From Thermus caliditerrae (lineage in GTDB: Bacteria > Deinococcota > Deinococci > Deinococcales > Thermaceae), in the NCBI RefSeq assembly GCF_021462525.1, contig NZ_JAKEDT010000010.1, positions 1 through 64,000 on the forward strand: 64,000 bases of DNA, read 5' to 3'. Shown piece by piece: positions 1 through 6,692 of the stretch (position 1 is the stretch's first letter; each line of letters starts with the position of its first letter). The notes under the pieces are model-generated. The model was not told where the DNA came from. It saw nothing but the letters and a program-made list of their open reading frames with translations, and made no database searches. The position numbers and the translations under genes are program-made.

Positions 1-134
1 GCTACAGGGTCGGTTCCCCATCTTTTTATCCCACTCAGTGTCTCACATGTGTCTGTCCGGGTTCAGGGCATCGCGCCTCACGCTACAGCCCACGGCAAAG
101 CCCGCCCCTCGAGGCCGCCCTGGCCTACGCCCGC
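1..134. other. left-edge flank of the primase-polymerase gene, no start codon found
   Basis: This stretch precedes the recognisable primase-polymerase sequence. The primase frame is open back to base 1 but holds no ATG or GTG. The first 90 bases or so look less GC-biased than what follows, whereas the helix that normally begins this protein family is already encoded from about base 108. That could mean the gene was cut and joined to foreign DNA here, or that its true start lies left of the window. I recognise no gene, RNA or insertion-sequence end in it. Confidence 0.4.
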
Positions 135-1064
135 TTGGGCTACCGGGTCCTCCCCCTCCACCCGGGGGAGAAGCGGCCCCACGGGGGCCTGGTACCCCAC
201 GGCCTCAAGGAGGCCTCCCGGGAGGAGGGCGTGATCCGGGCTTGGTGGGGGCGGGAGCCTCGGGCCGGGGTGGGCCTCCTGGCCCCGGAGGGGGTGCTGG
301 TCCTCGACGTGGACCGGCCCGAGGCTTGGGAGGGGCTGAGGGGGGAGCACCCGGGCCTCCTCGAGGCCCCCCGGCAACGGACGCCCAAGGGCGGGGTCCA
401 TCTCTTCCTTCGCCTTCCTCCGGGCCTGGAGGGGGCCTTGAGCGCCTCCGTGAGGCGGCTGGAGGGGGTGGACCTCCGGGGCATGGGGCGGGCCTATGTG
501 GTGGCCGCCCCCACCCGCTTGGCGGATGGCCGGGGGTACGCCTGGGAGGTGCCCTTGAGGAGGCCGGAGGAGCTTCCCCTGGTGCCCTCCGGGCTCCTCC
601 AAAGGCTCTTGCCGCCGCCGCCTCCCCCGCCCCGGGAGGTGGGGCTGGGGGCCTCGCCAAGGAGGTTGCGGGCGATCCTCGAGGCCTTCGCGGATCGGGT
701 GGCCGCCGCCCCCATAGGGCAAAGGCACCTCACCCTCATCGCCTATGCCCGGGCCGCCGGGGGCCTCCTCCCCCACGGCCTGGACCCCAGGGAGGCCGAG
801 GAGGCCCTAGTGAGCGCGGCCATGCAGGCGGGGCTTCCCGAGCGGGAGGCCCGGGAGGCGGTGCGGTGGGGGCTTGAGGTGGGAGCTCAGGCCCCCCTCC
901 CCCTGGAGGAGGATTTTGGGCCAAGGGGGGCATTTTGGGCCAAGGGGTTGGCCCAAAATCCTGCGCCGTCCTGGACGGCAAAAACCCGATTTTGGGCCAA
1001 CGAAACACACCAATATAGGGAGCCCAATCCCTGGGGGGAGGGAGGTGAGGGCGGATGGCGGTGA
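135..1064 (+). CDS. bifunctional DNA primase/polymerase (PrimPol, archaeo-eukaryotic primase fold)
   Basis: The protein would prime and extend DNA for replication of the mobile element. The archaeo-eukaryotic primase motifs are visible: a D-x-D pair in LVLDVDRPEAW (about residues 50-60), the GGVHLF motif that supplies the S/G-x-H step, and VDLRGMGRAYVVAAP that supplies the third acidic/nucleotide-binding motif. A helical region from about residue 180 onward follows the catalytic domain. The first in-frame start is TTG at 135, but the preceding codons from 108 encode the helix (LEAALAYAR) typical of the family N-terminus, so the real start is upstream or the gene is 5'-damaged. The last 50 codons run through a palindromic module at 913-1000, so the C-terminal tail (FWAKGLAQN...) may be an insertion rather than a functional domain. 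The stop overlaps the start of the ATPase gene. Thermus integrative elements are known to carry PrimPol genes. Family assignment is confident; the start is not. Confidence 0.8.
   Translation: MGYRVLPLHPGEKRPHGGLVPHGLKEASREEGVIRAWWGREPRAGVGLLAPEGVLVLDVDRPEAWEGLRGEHPGLLEAPRQRTPKGGVHLFLRLPPGLEGALSASVRRLEGVDLRGMGRAYVVAAPTRLADGRGYAWEVPLRRPEELPLVPSGLLQRLLPPPPPPPREVGLGASPRRLRAILEAFADRVAAAPIGQRHLTLIAYARAAGGLLPHGLDPREAEEALVSAAMQAGLPEREAREAVRWGLEVGAQAPLPLEEDFGPRGAFWAKGLAQNPAPSWTAKTRFWANETHQYREPNPWGEGGEGGWR
913..1000. repeat. palindromic module, copy A (four 12-bp arms plus a 15-bp central palindrome)
   Basis: Four copies of the 12-mer ATTTTGGGCCAA lie here: 913-924 (+), 932-943 (+), 948-959 (-) and 989-1000 (+). 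The middle two form a perfect 12-bp hairpin around GGGG (944-947). Between the hairpin and the last arm is the perfect palindrome GCCGTCC-T-GGACGGC (965-979). The module sits in frame inside the end of the primase-polymerase gene. A mirror-image copy with the same spacings occurs at 2060-2147. It could be a replication origin or initiator binding site, an operator pair, or an in-frame inserted palindromic element. Confidence 0.85.
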
Positions 1065-2359
1065 AGCGCCTTAGCCTCCCCCAGGAGCCCCCCGTGGTGG
1101 AGTGGTTCGTGGACGAGCTCATCCCCGCCGGGTACGTGAGCGTGCTCTTCGCCCGGCAGGGGGAGGGCAAGACCCGCCTGGTGGCCTTCCTGGCCGTGCA
1201 GGCCCTCCGGCCCCAGGGAAGCTTTGCCAAGCGCCCCGTTCGGCGTGGGCGGGTGCTCGTCTTGGACGCGGACGACCCCGGAGGGCTGGGCTACGCCCTC
1301 TGGCTTCACCGCTTCCTGAGGGCCTATGAGGACGCGGATAAGGGCCTCCTGGACCTCCGGGCCGTGGAAGGAGGCCTGACCCCTGAGGACGTGCGAGCCC
1401 TGGAGGAGGAGCTTCGCCAAGACCCCCCGGTCCTCATCGTGGTGGACGCCTTCTCTAGCGCCTTCCTGGGGGTGGATGTGATTAAGCCCCAGCAGGTGCA
1501 CGCCCCCATCCGCGCCCTGACCTCCCTAGCCCAGGCCACGGGGGCGGCTCTCCTCCTGGTGGACCATGTGGGCAAGCTGGCCCCCGGCCAGACCGTGGCC
1601 GAGAAGGGGCCCTTGGGCTCCACCGCCAAGCTCTTCTCCCCCCGGGCCGCCTTCGCCCTGGACCGCCTCCCGCCCAAGGAGGTGGAGGGGCGGGATGTGG
1701 TGAAGCTGACCTGCGTGAAGCAGTCCTACGCCCCGCTACCGCCCCCCATCGGCCTCGAGCTGGTGTGGCTTTCGGACGGGGGAGGGGCCTACTTCAAGCC
1801 CTACCCTCTCCCCGAGGCGGCCACCCTGGAGGAGAAGGCGGAGAAGGTCATCCTGGAGCTCCTGGCCGAAGCGGGGGAGGAGGGCCTCCCCCGGAAGGAG
1901 CTCCTGGGGGAGGTGGTCCGGCGGGGCAACGTTTCCGAAAGAACCGCCATGCGGGCCCTCTCCGGGCTCAGGGGCCGGGGCCTGGTGGAGGAAACGGAGC
2001 TTCCGGGGAGAGGAGCCCCCAAAGTCCTCAGACTTCCCCGCTCCAATCTCTCTATGCCCTTGGCACAAAATCGGGAAAATCCCGTCCAGGACGCAAAAAG
2101 ATTTTGTGCCAAGGGGTTGGCACAAAATGGGGGGCTTGGCACGAAATCGCCTGATCCCCTCGAGGCGGAGGAGCAAGCCCCTAACGGTGCTGGGGGGCCT
2201 GTGGGAGGTAAGGAAAACGCTGTCCAAAGGGCAGAACCCGCGCCCGCAACCCCTTCGCGGGAAAGCGAAGAGCTCCTCACCCTTGAGGGAGGGCTTGGCG
2301 GAAGGAGGCTTCCCCCGTCCTCCACGGGGGAGGTAAACGATTTGGAGGTGGAGCTTTGA
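1055..2359 (+). CDS. RepA/RecA-like AAA ATPase with C-terminal winged helix
   Basis: This is a P-loop ATPase of the kind found beside primase-polymerases on plasmids and integrative elements, where it acts as a hexameric replicative helicase or loader. Walker A is RQGEGKTR (about residues 35-42). A Walker B-like strand, VLIVVDAF, appears near residue 130, and LLLVDHVGK near residue 170 gives the sensor strand with a histidine. From about residue 265 there is a winged-helix-like segment (LPRKELLGEVVRRGNVSERTA), suited to DNA binding. The last 100 residues are low complexity and include palindromic module copy B (2060-2147). The ATG at 1055 overlaps the primase stop by 10 bases, which suggests translational coupling. 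The stop overlaps the TTG start of the next gene. Confidence 0.8.
   Translation: MAVKRLSLPQEPPVVEWFVDELIPAGYVSVLFARQGEGKTRLVAFLAVQALRPQGSFAKRPVRRGRVLVLDADDPGGLGYALWLHRFLRAYEDADKGLLDLRAVEGGLTPEDVRALEEELRQDPPVLIVVDAFSSAFLGVDVIKPQQVHAPIRALTSLAQATGAALLLVDHVGKLAPGQTVAEKGPLGSTAKLFSPRAAFALDRLPPKEVEGRDVVKLTCVKQSYAPLPPPIGLELVWLSDGGGAYFKPYPLPEAATLEEKAEKVILELLAEAGEEGLPRKELLGEVVRRGNVSERTAMRALSGLRGRGLVEETELPGRGAPKVLRLPRSNLSMPLAQNRENPVQDAKRFCAKGLAQNGGLGTKSPDPLEAEEQAPNGAGGPVGGKENAVQRAEPAPATPSRESEELLTLEGGLGGRRLPPSSTGEVNDLEVEL
2060..2147. repeat. palindromic module, copy B (inverted, covarying copy of 913-1000)
   Basis: Arms lie at 2060-2071 (-), 2101-2112 (+), 2117-2128 (-) and 2136-2147 (-, one mismatch). 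The middle two form a perfect hairpin around GGGG (2113-2116), and the palindrome CGTCC-A-GGACG is at 2083-2093. Read in reverse, the order and the centre-to-centre distances (22.5, 26.5 and 27 bases) are identical to copy A. The arms read ATTTTGTGCCAA instead of ATTTTGGGCCAA, and both sides of the hairpin carry the matching change, so pairing is preserved. An extra small inverted repeat, CGGGA-AAA-TCCCG, lies at 2072-2084. Confidence 0.85.
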
Positions 2360-2694
2360 ACGCCTGGCAGGCCCTAAGAGCGCACGTGGTGCCCTTGGCG
2401 GAAAAGCTGAGGCGGGTACGCCCTCCCAAGCTTCGGGTGGTGGTGGAAGGCCGGGTGGTCTACTGGGCCCTCCTCCTCCCCCCGGAGGAGGACCTCGAGG
2501 CCCACGCCCAGGCCTGGGGCGGGGTAGGGTCCTGGGAGGCGTGGCTTCTGGACCGGCTGGAGCGCCTCGAGGCCGACTTCCCCGAAGCGCTGGAGGTGGA
2601 GCTCCTGGGGGTCTGGGGCGGGAACCCGCCCCGGGTGGAGCCCGTGGCCACCGCCCGGCCCAAGGGGAGGAAGGAGGTGCGGGAATATGCCTGA
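2356..2694 (+). CDS. hypothetical protein of the integrative element (112 aa)
   Basis: I do not recognise this protein. It is short and amphipathic, with a central leucine-rich stretch (VVYWALLLPPEEDLEA) and many acidic and tryptophan residues. There is no signal peptide, membrane segment or cysteine motif. The TTG start overlaps the stop of the ATPase gene, and its end overlaps the next ATG by 8 bases. It is therefore read as part of the replication operon and may be an accessory factor to the primase-ATPase pair. Gene reality rests on tight packing and Thermus-like codon use. Confidence 0.6.
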   Translation: MNAWQALRAHVVPLAEKLRRVRPPKLRVVVEGRVVYWALLLPPEEDLEAHAQAWGGVGSWEAWLLDRLERLEADFPEALEVELLGVWGGNPPRVEPVATARPKGRKEVREYA

Positions 2695-2983
2695 GCTGAG
2701 CCGGGTTTTGGCGGAGATCGCCCAGGCGGGGGGGCACCTTCGGTTGGAGGAAAGGCGCCTGGTCCTCCTCCTGCCCGAGGAGGCCCCCGCCTTACGGGAG
2801 CGGGCCATGAGGTGGGGGGAGGCCCTGGCCCTCCTGGCCCTCGAGGCCCCCAAGGGGGAGCTTTCCCCCCAGCTCTTAGCCGTTTTGGCGGAGGCGGTGG
2901 AGCGCTGGGGGCTTCCCGGAGCCCTGGCCCTTTTGGAGAAGACCCGGGAGGCCCTAGGGGGGAGCCCCCGGCCCCGCGCCTAG
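2687..2983 (+). CDS. hypothetical protein of the integrative element (98 aa)
   Basis: This is an unrecognised small, mostly alpha-helical protein rich in Leu, Ala and Glu, beginning MPELSRVLAEIAQAGG. It overlaps the end of the previous gene by 8 bases and ends 9 bases before the nuclease gene, so it lies within the same transcription unit. No catalytic motif, zinc site or membrane segment is visible. Codon use matches its neighbours, which supports it as a real gene. Confidence 0.55.
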   Translation: MPELSRVLAEIAQAGGHLRLEERRLVLLLPEEAPALRERAMRWGEALALLALEAPKGELSPQLLAVLAEAVERWGLPGALALLEKTREALGGSPRPRA

Positions 2984-2992
2984 GAGGAGGAG

Positions 2993-3310
2993 ATGCCTGG
3001 GGGCAAAGGGCCAAAGCGCAAAGGCACCCGGGCGGAGCGGGAAGCCTTGCGGCTCTTGCGGGAGGCGGGCCTCGAGGCCCGGCGGGTCCCCCTCTCAGGG
3101 AGCGCTCCCGGCTACCCGGGGGACCTGGTGGCCCACCTCCCCGGCCTGGGGGAGGTGGTGGTGGAGGTGAAGGCAAGGAGGCGGTTCGGCCTCGAGGGGT
3201 GGCTTGAGGGGCGGGGCCTTCTGGTCCTCCGCCCCGACCGGAGGCCCCCCTTGGCGGTGATGCGGCTGGAACACCTCTTGAAGGCGCTTGGCGTAAAGGA
3301 GGAGACATGA
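2993..3310 (+). CDS. PD-(D/E)XK nuclease, Holliday-junction-resolvase-like
   Basis: This is a small nuclease probably acting on branched DNA during element replication or recombination. The layout matches the Hjc-like PD-(D/E)XK fold: a basic N-terminus followed by the helix GTRAEREALRLLREAGLEA with the conserved Glu, then the catalytic strand GYPGDLVA with Asp, and VVVEVKAR with the E-x-K pair, all within the first 65 residues. The 105-aa length is in the range of minimal resolvases. A purine-rich ribosome site (AGGAGGAG) stands directly before ATG 2993. The stop overlaps the next start (ATGA). Confidence 0.7.
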   Translation: MPGGKGPKRKGTRAEREALRLLREAGLEARRVPLSGSAPGYPGDLVAHLPGLGEVVVEVKARRRFGLEGWLEGRGLLVLRPDRRPPLAVMRLEHLLKALGVKEET

Positions 3311-3609
3311 CGGGCAAGCTTACGGTGCAGGCCCACCCCCTGGCCCTGGATGGGCCGGAGGTGCTGGTGCGGGTGCAAGGCGGAGGCGCGGCCTGGAGCC
3401 TAGAGGCCCTGGGCCGCCTGGGCGTGCGGAGCCTGGTCTTTCTCAAGGACGGGCGGATCGCCCTCCTGGTGCGGGAAAGGGAGCAGGTGAAGGACGTGGT
3501 GCTGGGCCTAGTGGCCTGGGCCCTGAAGCGGGGCCTCGAGGTGGAGGTAGACCCCTTGGCCCGGGAAGAGCTCAGGTGGGCCCCCCGCTTCGCCCCCGAG
3601 GAGGCTTGA
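3307..3609 (+). CDS. hypothetical protein of the integrative element (100 aa)
   Basis: This unrecognised protein overlaps the nuclease stop through an ATGA junction. It shows alternating strands and helices (LVFLKDGRIALLV, then a helix DVVLGLVAWALKRG) and no membrane or metal motif. Its position between the nuclease and another small gene suggests a role in element maintenance, but nothing in the sequence fixes a function. Confidence 0.55.
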   Translation: MTGKLTVQAHPLALDGPEVLVRVQGGGAAWSLEALGRLGVRSLVFLKDGRIALLVREREQVKDVVLGLVAWALKRGLEVEVDPLAREELRWAPRFAPEEA

Positions 3610-3610
3610 G

Positions 3611-4096
3611 GTGCCCAGGCCCAAGGACCTTTACGGTACCCGGGGGAGCCTCCTCCGCAAGCTGTGGAAGGCTGTCAAAAAGACCTCCAAGCTCCTGGAC
3701 TCGGACGACCCCCAGGTGGTCCTCCGGGCCACGCACGCCCTGGCCACCATCGCCGCCTCCTACCGGGCGGCCTATGCGGAGTGGGAGCGGGAGCAGATGG
3801 AGAAAAATCGCCAGAAGGAAAGGCAAACCCGCCCGCCCTTGACCCGGATCGACCCCTATATCGTCTGGCTCATCAAGCGGGACGTGTACGGCATCGAGGA
3901 GCCTCCTCCACCCTTGCCTCAAGACCCGGAAGGCGTCTACTGGGTAAAGAAGGTGGCGATGGATCAGGGGCTCCCCGACCCCTACGAGAACCCACCCCCC
4001 GGGGCCTATCCCCCCTCCGAGCCCTCGAGGCAAGTGTTCACCGTGGAGCCCCTCCCTCCCAAAGAGGCGGATCCCGAGAAGGACGATGAGGCTTGA
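3611..4096 (+). CDS. hypothetical protein, helical N-terminus and proline-rich tail (161 aa)
   Basis: It starts at GTG 3611, one base after the previous stop. Residues about 1-70 are helical and charged (SLLRKLWKAVKKTSKLLDS and a Tyr-Arg-rich helix). Residues 75 onward are proline-rich with an acidic C-terminus. The size and helical N-terminus recall DNA-packaging or DNA-binding accessory proteins, but no terminase or HTH signature is clear, so I leave it unnamed. The end overlaps the methyltransferase ATG by 11 bases. Confidence 0.5.
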   Translation: MPRPKDLYGTRGSLLRKLWKAVKKTSKLLDSDDPQVVLRATHALATIAASYRAAYAEWEREQMEKNRQKERQTRPPLTRIDPYIVWLIKRDVYGIEEPPPPLPQDPEGVYWVKKVAMDQGLPDPYENPPPGAYPPSEPSRQVFTVEPLPPKEADPEKDDEA

Positions 4097-4775
4097 GCTC
4101 TACCACGGGGAGGCCCTCGAGGTCCTAGCCCGCCTCAAGACGGGAAGCGTGGGGGCGGTCATCACCGACCCGCCCTATGGCACGGGGAACTGGAAGCGGC
4201 CCGGGACGGGGCTGGGGAGCGATCCCCGGGGGGTCTGGACCCGGGAGGCTTGGGACGAGTGGAGCCTGGCCTGGCTACCCGAGGCCCTCCGGGTAAGCGC
4301 TGGGCCTGTGGTCTTCTTCCTCCCCCAGGAGCGCTTGGAGGAGGCCCTGGCCTTTGCCCGGAGCCGGGGGCTTCCCCACCGCCTCCTCTTCTGGGCCAAA
4401 CCCGACCCCAGGCCCCGGCCCCAGGGGCCCGCCTACGGCTTCGAGCCCATCCTGGCCCTGAGGCCCCTCCCCGGCAAGGGCAAGGACTACCTCCTGGCCT
4501 CCTCCCCCCGCCCCGGGAGGGACAGGGAGGCCACGGGCCACCCCCACCAGAAGCCCGTGCGGGTCATGGGCTGGCTGGTGGAGCTGGCCTCGAGGCCCGG
4601 CGAGGTGGTCTTGGACCCCTTCATGGGCTCGGGCTCCACCGGGGAAGCGGCCTTGCGGCTGGGGCGGGGCTTCATCGGGGTGGAGCGGGAAGCCTCCTGG
4701 TACGAGGTGGCCCAAAAGCGCCTGCAAAACGCCCTTCTTCAGGCCCCCCTCCTCGAGGCCCCCATTGAGGGGTGA
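4086..4775 (+). CDS. site-specific DNA methyltransferase (N4-C/N6-A, D12/N6_N4 type)
   Basis: It transfers methyl groups from AdoMet to exocyclic amines in DNA. The catalytic motif IV is DPPY (in VITDPPYGTG, about residue 30). Motif I, for AdoMet, comes last as DPFMGSGST (about residues 178-186), so the motif order is the beta class. HQKP upstream of motif I is also typical. At 229 aa it is near the minimum for the family and has no obvious specificity domain. No cognate restriction enzyme is visible nearby, so it is probably an orphan enzyme protecting or marking the element. The gene is last in the replication operon and is followed by a hairpin. Confidence 0.85.
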   Translation: MRLELYHGEALEVLARLKTGSVGAVITDPPYGTGNWKRPGTGLGSDPRGVWTREAWDEWSLAWLPEALRVSAGPVVFFLPQERLEEALAFARSRGLPHRLLFWAKPDPRPRPQGPAYGFEPILALRPLPGKGKDYLLASSPRPGRDREATGHPHQKPVRVMGWLVELASRPGEVVLDPFMGSGSTGEAALRLGRGFIGVEREASWYEVAQKRLQNALLQAPLLEAPIEG

Positions 4776-4792
4776 GCTGGGCGAAAAGGAGT

Positions 4793-4818
4793 AGGGCCTA
4801 GCCCCAGGGCTAGGCCCT
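4793..4818 (+). terminator. hairpin after the methyltransferase gene
   Basis: AGGGCCTAGCC and GGCTAGGCCCT form an almost uninterrupted stem 18 bases past the methyltransferase stop and just before the 3' end of the oppositely oriented tRNA pair. It lacks a long U-tract, as is common in Thermus. It probably separates the plus-strand operon from the minus-strand tRNA transcript. Confidence 0.5.
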
Positions 4819-4823
4819 GCCTT

Positions 4824-4900
4824 TGGTGGGGGCGAGGGGATTTGAACCCCCATCAGCCGGGTTATGAATCCGGCCCCCTGTGCCTTCCGGGAACGCCCCC
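4824..4900 (-). tRNA. tRNA with anticodon CAT, divergent (Met or Ile2 type)
   Basis: The minus strand folds into a 77-nt tRNA with encoded CCA. The acceptor stem is GGGGGCG/CGCCCCC, the T-loop TTCAAAT and the anticodon loop TTCATAA (anticodon CAT). It departs from the canonical form: base 9 is T, the D-stem has only three sure pairs, and the anticodon stem closes on an A-C mismatch. It lacks the initiator hallmarks. It may be an AUA-reading Ile2 tRNA (needing lysidine), an elongator Met tRNA or a decaying copy. It lies 5 bases after tRNA-Ile(TAT) and shares that tRNA's acceptor 5' strand. Confidence 0.65.
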
Positions 4901-4905
4901 TCGCC

Positions 4906-4983
4906 TGGTAGGGGCGGCGGGACTTGAACCCGCGACCTGCGGTTTATAAGACCGCCGCTCTCACCTGCCTGAGCTACGCCCCC
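4906..4983 (-). tRNA. tRNA-Ile (anticodon TAT)
   Basis: This is a complete 78-nt cloverleaf with encoded CCA. The acceptor pairs GGGGGCG with CGCCCCT (G-U at 1-72), the D-stem GCTC/GAGC, anticodon stem GCGGT/ACCGC, loop CTTATAA, T-stem GCGGG/CCCGC, T-loop TTCAAGT and discriminator A. The anticodon TAT reads AUA directly. Most bacteria read AUA with a CAT tRNA modified to lysidine, so a TAT species is unusual, and in a GC-rich genome AUA codons are very rare. Its place inside the integrative element suggests a cargo tRNA. Confidence 0.85.
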
Positions 4984-5110
4984 AAGGCCCCCTTGCGGAC
5001 CGTGCCCAACCCCTCCCTGAAGCGCCCCAAAGCGCCTCAGGCCTCGAGGGGTATTCGCTTGCAGACCATAGCCCTAGGGTAGCGGGCCCTCCCCCTTCCG
5101 GTCAATGGAA

Positions 5111-5200
5111 GGCGGAGGAAGCCGACGAAAGGCGGAGGAAGGCGAGGGGAAGGCGGCGCTGGGGTGAAGGAAAACGAAGGAAGCCGACGGGGAGCCGACG
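5111..5200 (+). repeat. short purine-rich direct repeats upstream of the integrase genes
   Basis: GGCGGAGGAAG occurs at 5111-5121 and 5131-5141 (20-bp period). AGCCGACG occurs at 5120-5127, 5182-5189 and 5193-5200. They fill part of the 4984-5238 gap between the tRNA pair and the small gene before the integrase. Such repeats next to an integrase may be arm-type binding sites for integrase or an excision factor, or operators. I see no gene in the gap. Confidence 0.45.
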
Positions 5201-5238
5201 GGAAGCGAAGGCTTGGCGTGAGGCGCGATAATGGACTC

Positions 5239-5463
5239 ATGCGCGGCGCTCATCTCCAGCGGGTGCGGCTTCCCCTGCGGGTGCGGCTCAAGCTCTTGGG
5301 GGTGGAGGCCCTAGGCCCCGAGGAGGAAAGCCGGATGGTACGGCTACGGGGGCCCGAGCACATGTTCCGGGTCCTCGAGGAGCTCACCCCCAAGGAGCGG
5401 GGGGAGGCCATGCTGGCCGGGCTCAAGGCCACGCACTACTGGTTTGACCCCCCGGAGGAGTAG
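5239..5463 (+). CDS. small protein upstream of the integrase (74 aa), possible excision/regulatory factor
   Basis: I chose ATG 5239 rather than the earlier in-frame start at 5164, because the upstream stretch is the repeat-rich region. The protein is basic at its start (RGAHLQRVRLPLRVRLKL) and then acidic, with GPEHMFRVLEELTPKERGEA in the middle. There is no clear HTH or excisionase motif, so the suggestion of a directionality factor comes only from its position 2 bases before the integrase. Confidence 0.5.
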   Translation: MRGAHLQRVRLPLRVRLKLLGVEALGPEEESRMVRLRGPEHMFRVLEELTPKERGEAMLAGLKATHYWFDPPEE

Positions 5464-5465
5464 GC

Positions 5466-6662
5466 GTGAAGCGGCGGGGCGGGAAGGGCACGGGCACGGT
5501 CTTCTACGACCGGAGGCGGGGGCGGTGGGTAGCCCAGCTCACCGTGGGCCACGACCCCGCTACGGGCCTTCCCCGAAAGATCACCCGCGTCTTCCCCACC
5601 CGCAAGGAAGCGGAGGCTTGGCGGGTAGAGCAGGCGGCGCGGCTCCACAAGGGCCTCTTGGGCTCGCCGGAGGCCATCACCGTGCGGGAGTGGGCCTCGA
5701 GGTGGCTTGAGGGCAAGGCCCAGGAGGTCCGCCCCCGCACCTTAGCCCTCTACCTCCAGGACCTTGGGCATGCCATCCCTTCCCTCAAGGACCCCAAGAC
5801 CCCGGACCCCTTCGGCTCCTTGCGCCTCCAAGCGGTCCAGCCCTCCCACATCCGGGGGGTGCTGGAAGGGCTGAAGGGGCGGTACAGCCTCCGCACGGTG
5901 CGGGCGGTAAGGCAGAGGCTCCACCAGGTCTTTGAAGAAGCTTTGGCCCTCGAGGTCATCGCCCGCAACCCTGTGGACCCGGTGAAGGTGCGGGCGCCCA
6001 AGGGAGAGGGACAGGGGAAAGCGGCAAGGGCCTTGGAACCCCACGAGGTGAGCGCCTTCCTCAAGGCCCTGGACCATCACAAGGACCCCCGCACCGCCCT
6101 GGCCCTCCGCCTCTGCCTGGCCTGCGGCCTCCGGCGGGGGGAGGTCTTGGGCCTGAAGTGGGAGGACCTGGACCTCGAGGCGGGCACCCTCACCGTACGC
6201 CGGGCCTGGACGGAAAACGGCAAGGAGCTCCTCCTGACCGCCCCCAAGACCGCCAAGGGCGGGCGCACCGTGCCCATTCCCCACCAGACCCTCCAGCGGG
6301 TGAAGGCTTACCGGGAGATGTGGCTTAGGCAGGGCTTCTCCCCCGAGGAGCTTCAGGACAGGTGGGTTTTCCCGAGCCTCGAGGCGGATGGAAGCAGGCC
6401 CATCCACCCCCACAGCCTGAACAAGGCCCTAGAGCGCATCCGGAAGGCCCTGGGCCTCCCCCACTTCCGGCTCCACGACCTCCGGCACACCTACGGCTCC
6501 TTCCTCCTGGCCAACGGGGCCCCGGTGGAGCTCGTTTCCGAGCGCATGGGCCACGCCAACCCCAACATCACCCTGGCCGTCTACCGGCACCTCCTGGAGG
6601 AGGAGCGCCGGGGGTGGGTCCTGGACCCTGAGGACGTGGCGGGGCCTCGAGGGGAGGCCTGA
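5466..6662 (+). CDS. int: tyrosine-type site-specific integrase
   Basis: It catalyses integration and excision of the element. It is 398 aa from the GTG start, with an N-terminal arm-binding AP2-like domain (residues 1-60, GTVFYDRRRGRWVAQLTVG), a SAM-like core-binding domain (about 70-170) and the catalytic domain. The catalytic residues are visible: Arg223 in CGLRRGE, H337-x-x-R340 in LHDLRHTYG, His363 in GHANPN and the nucleophile Tyr373 in LAVYRHL. The protein therefore looks intact and active. It ends 77 bases before the 3' end of a convergent tRNA-Met gene, the usual place for an attachment site. Confidence 0.93.
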   Translation: MKRRGGKGTGTVFYDRRRGRWVAQLTVGHDPATGLPRKITRVFPTRKEAEAWRVEQAARLHKGLLGSPEAITVREWASRWLEGKAQEVRPRTLALYLQDLGHAIPSLKDPKTPDPFGSLRLQAVQPSHIRGVLEGLKGRYSLRTVRAVRQRLHQVFEEALALEVIARNPVDPVKVRAPKGEGQGKAARALEPHEVSAFLKALDHHKDPRTALALRLCLACGLRRGEVLGLKWEDLDLEAGTLTVRRAWTENGKELLLTAPKTAKGGRTVPIPHQTLQRVKAYREMWLRQGFSPEELQDRWVFPSLEADGSRPIHPHSLNKALERIRKALGLPHFRLHDLRHTYGSFLLANGAPVELVSERMGHANPNITLAVYRHLLEEERRGWVLDPEDVAGPRGEA

Positions 6663-6692
6663 GCGGATAAGCTAACCATTCGCTAACGGCAA

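Noticed and set aside
38-877. 279-aa plus-strand frame across the primase-polymerase gene
   Set aside because: Pro/Gly/Arg-rich translation with no domain; it is a shadow of the PrimPol frame, which has all catalytic motifs.
1768-2737. 333-aa minus-strand frame opposite the ATPase gene
   Set aside because: No motif; the plus strand has Walker motifs and coupled small genes.
2460-3446. 328-aa minus-strand frame
   Set aside because: Low-complexity Pro/Arg/Ser product opposite four tightly packed small genes; typical GC-rich antisense shadow.
5037-5240. Minus-strand 67-aa frame between the tRNAs and the integrase unit
   Set aside because: Pro/Arg/Ser/Leu-rich antisense of the purine-rich repeats; no ribosome site.
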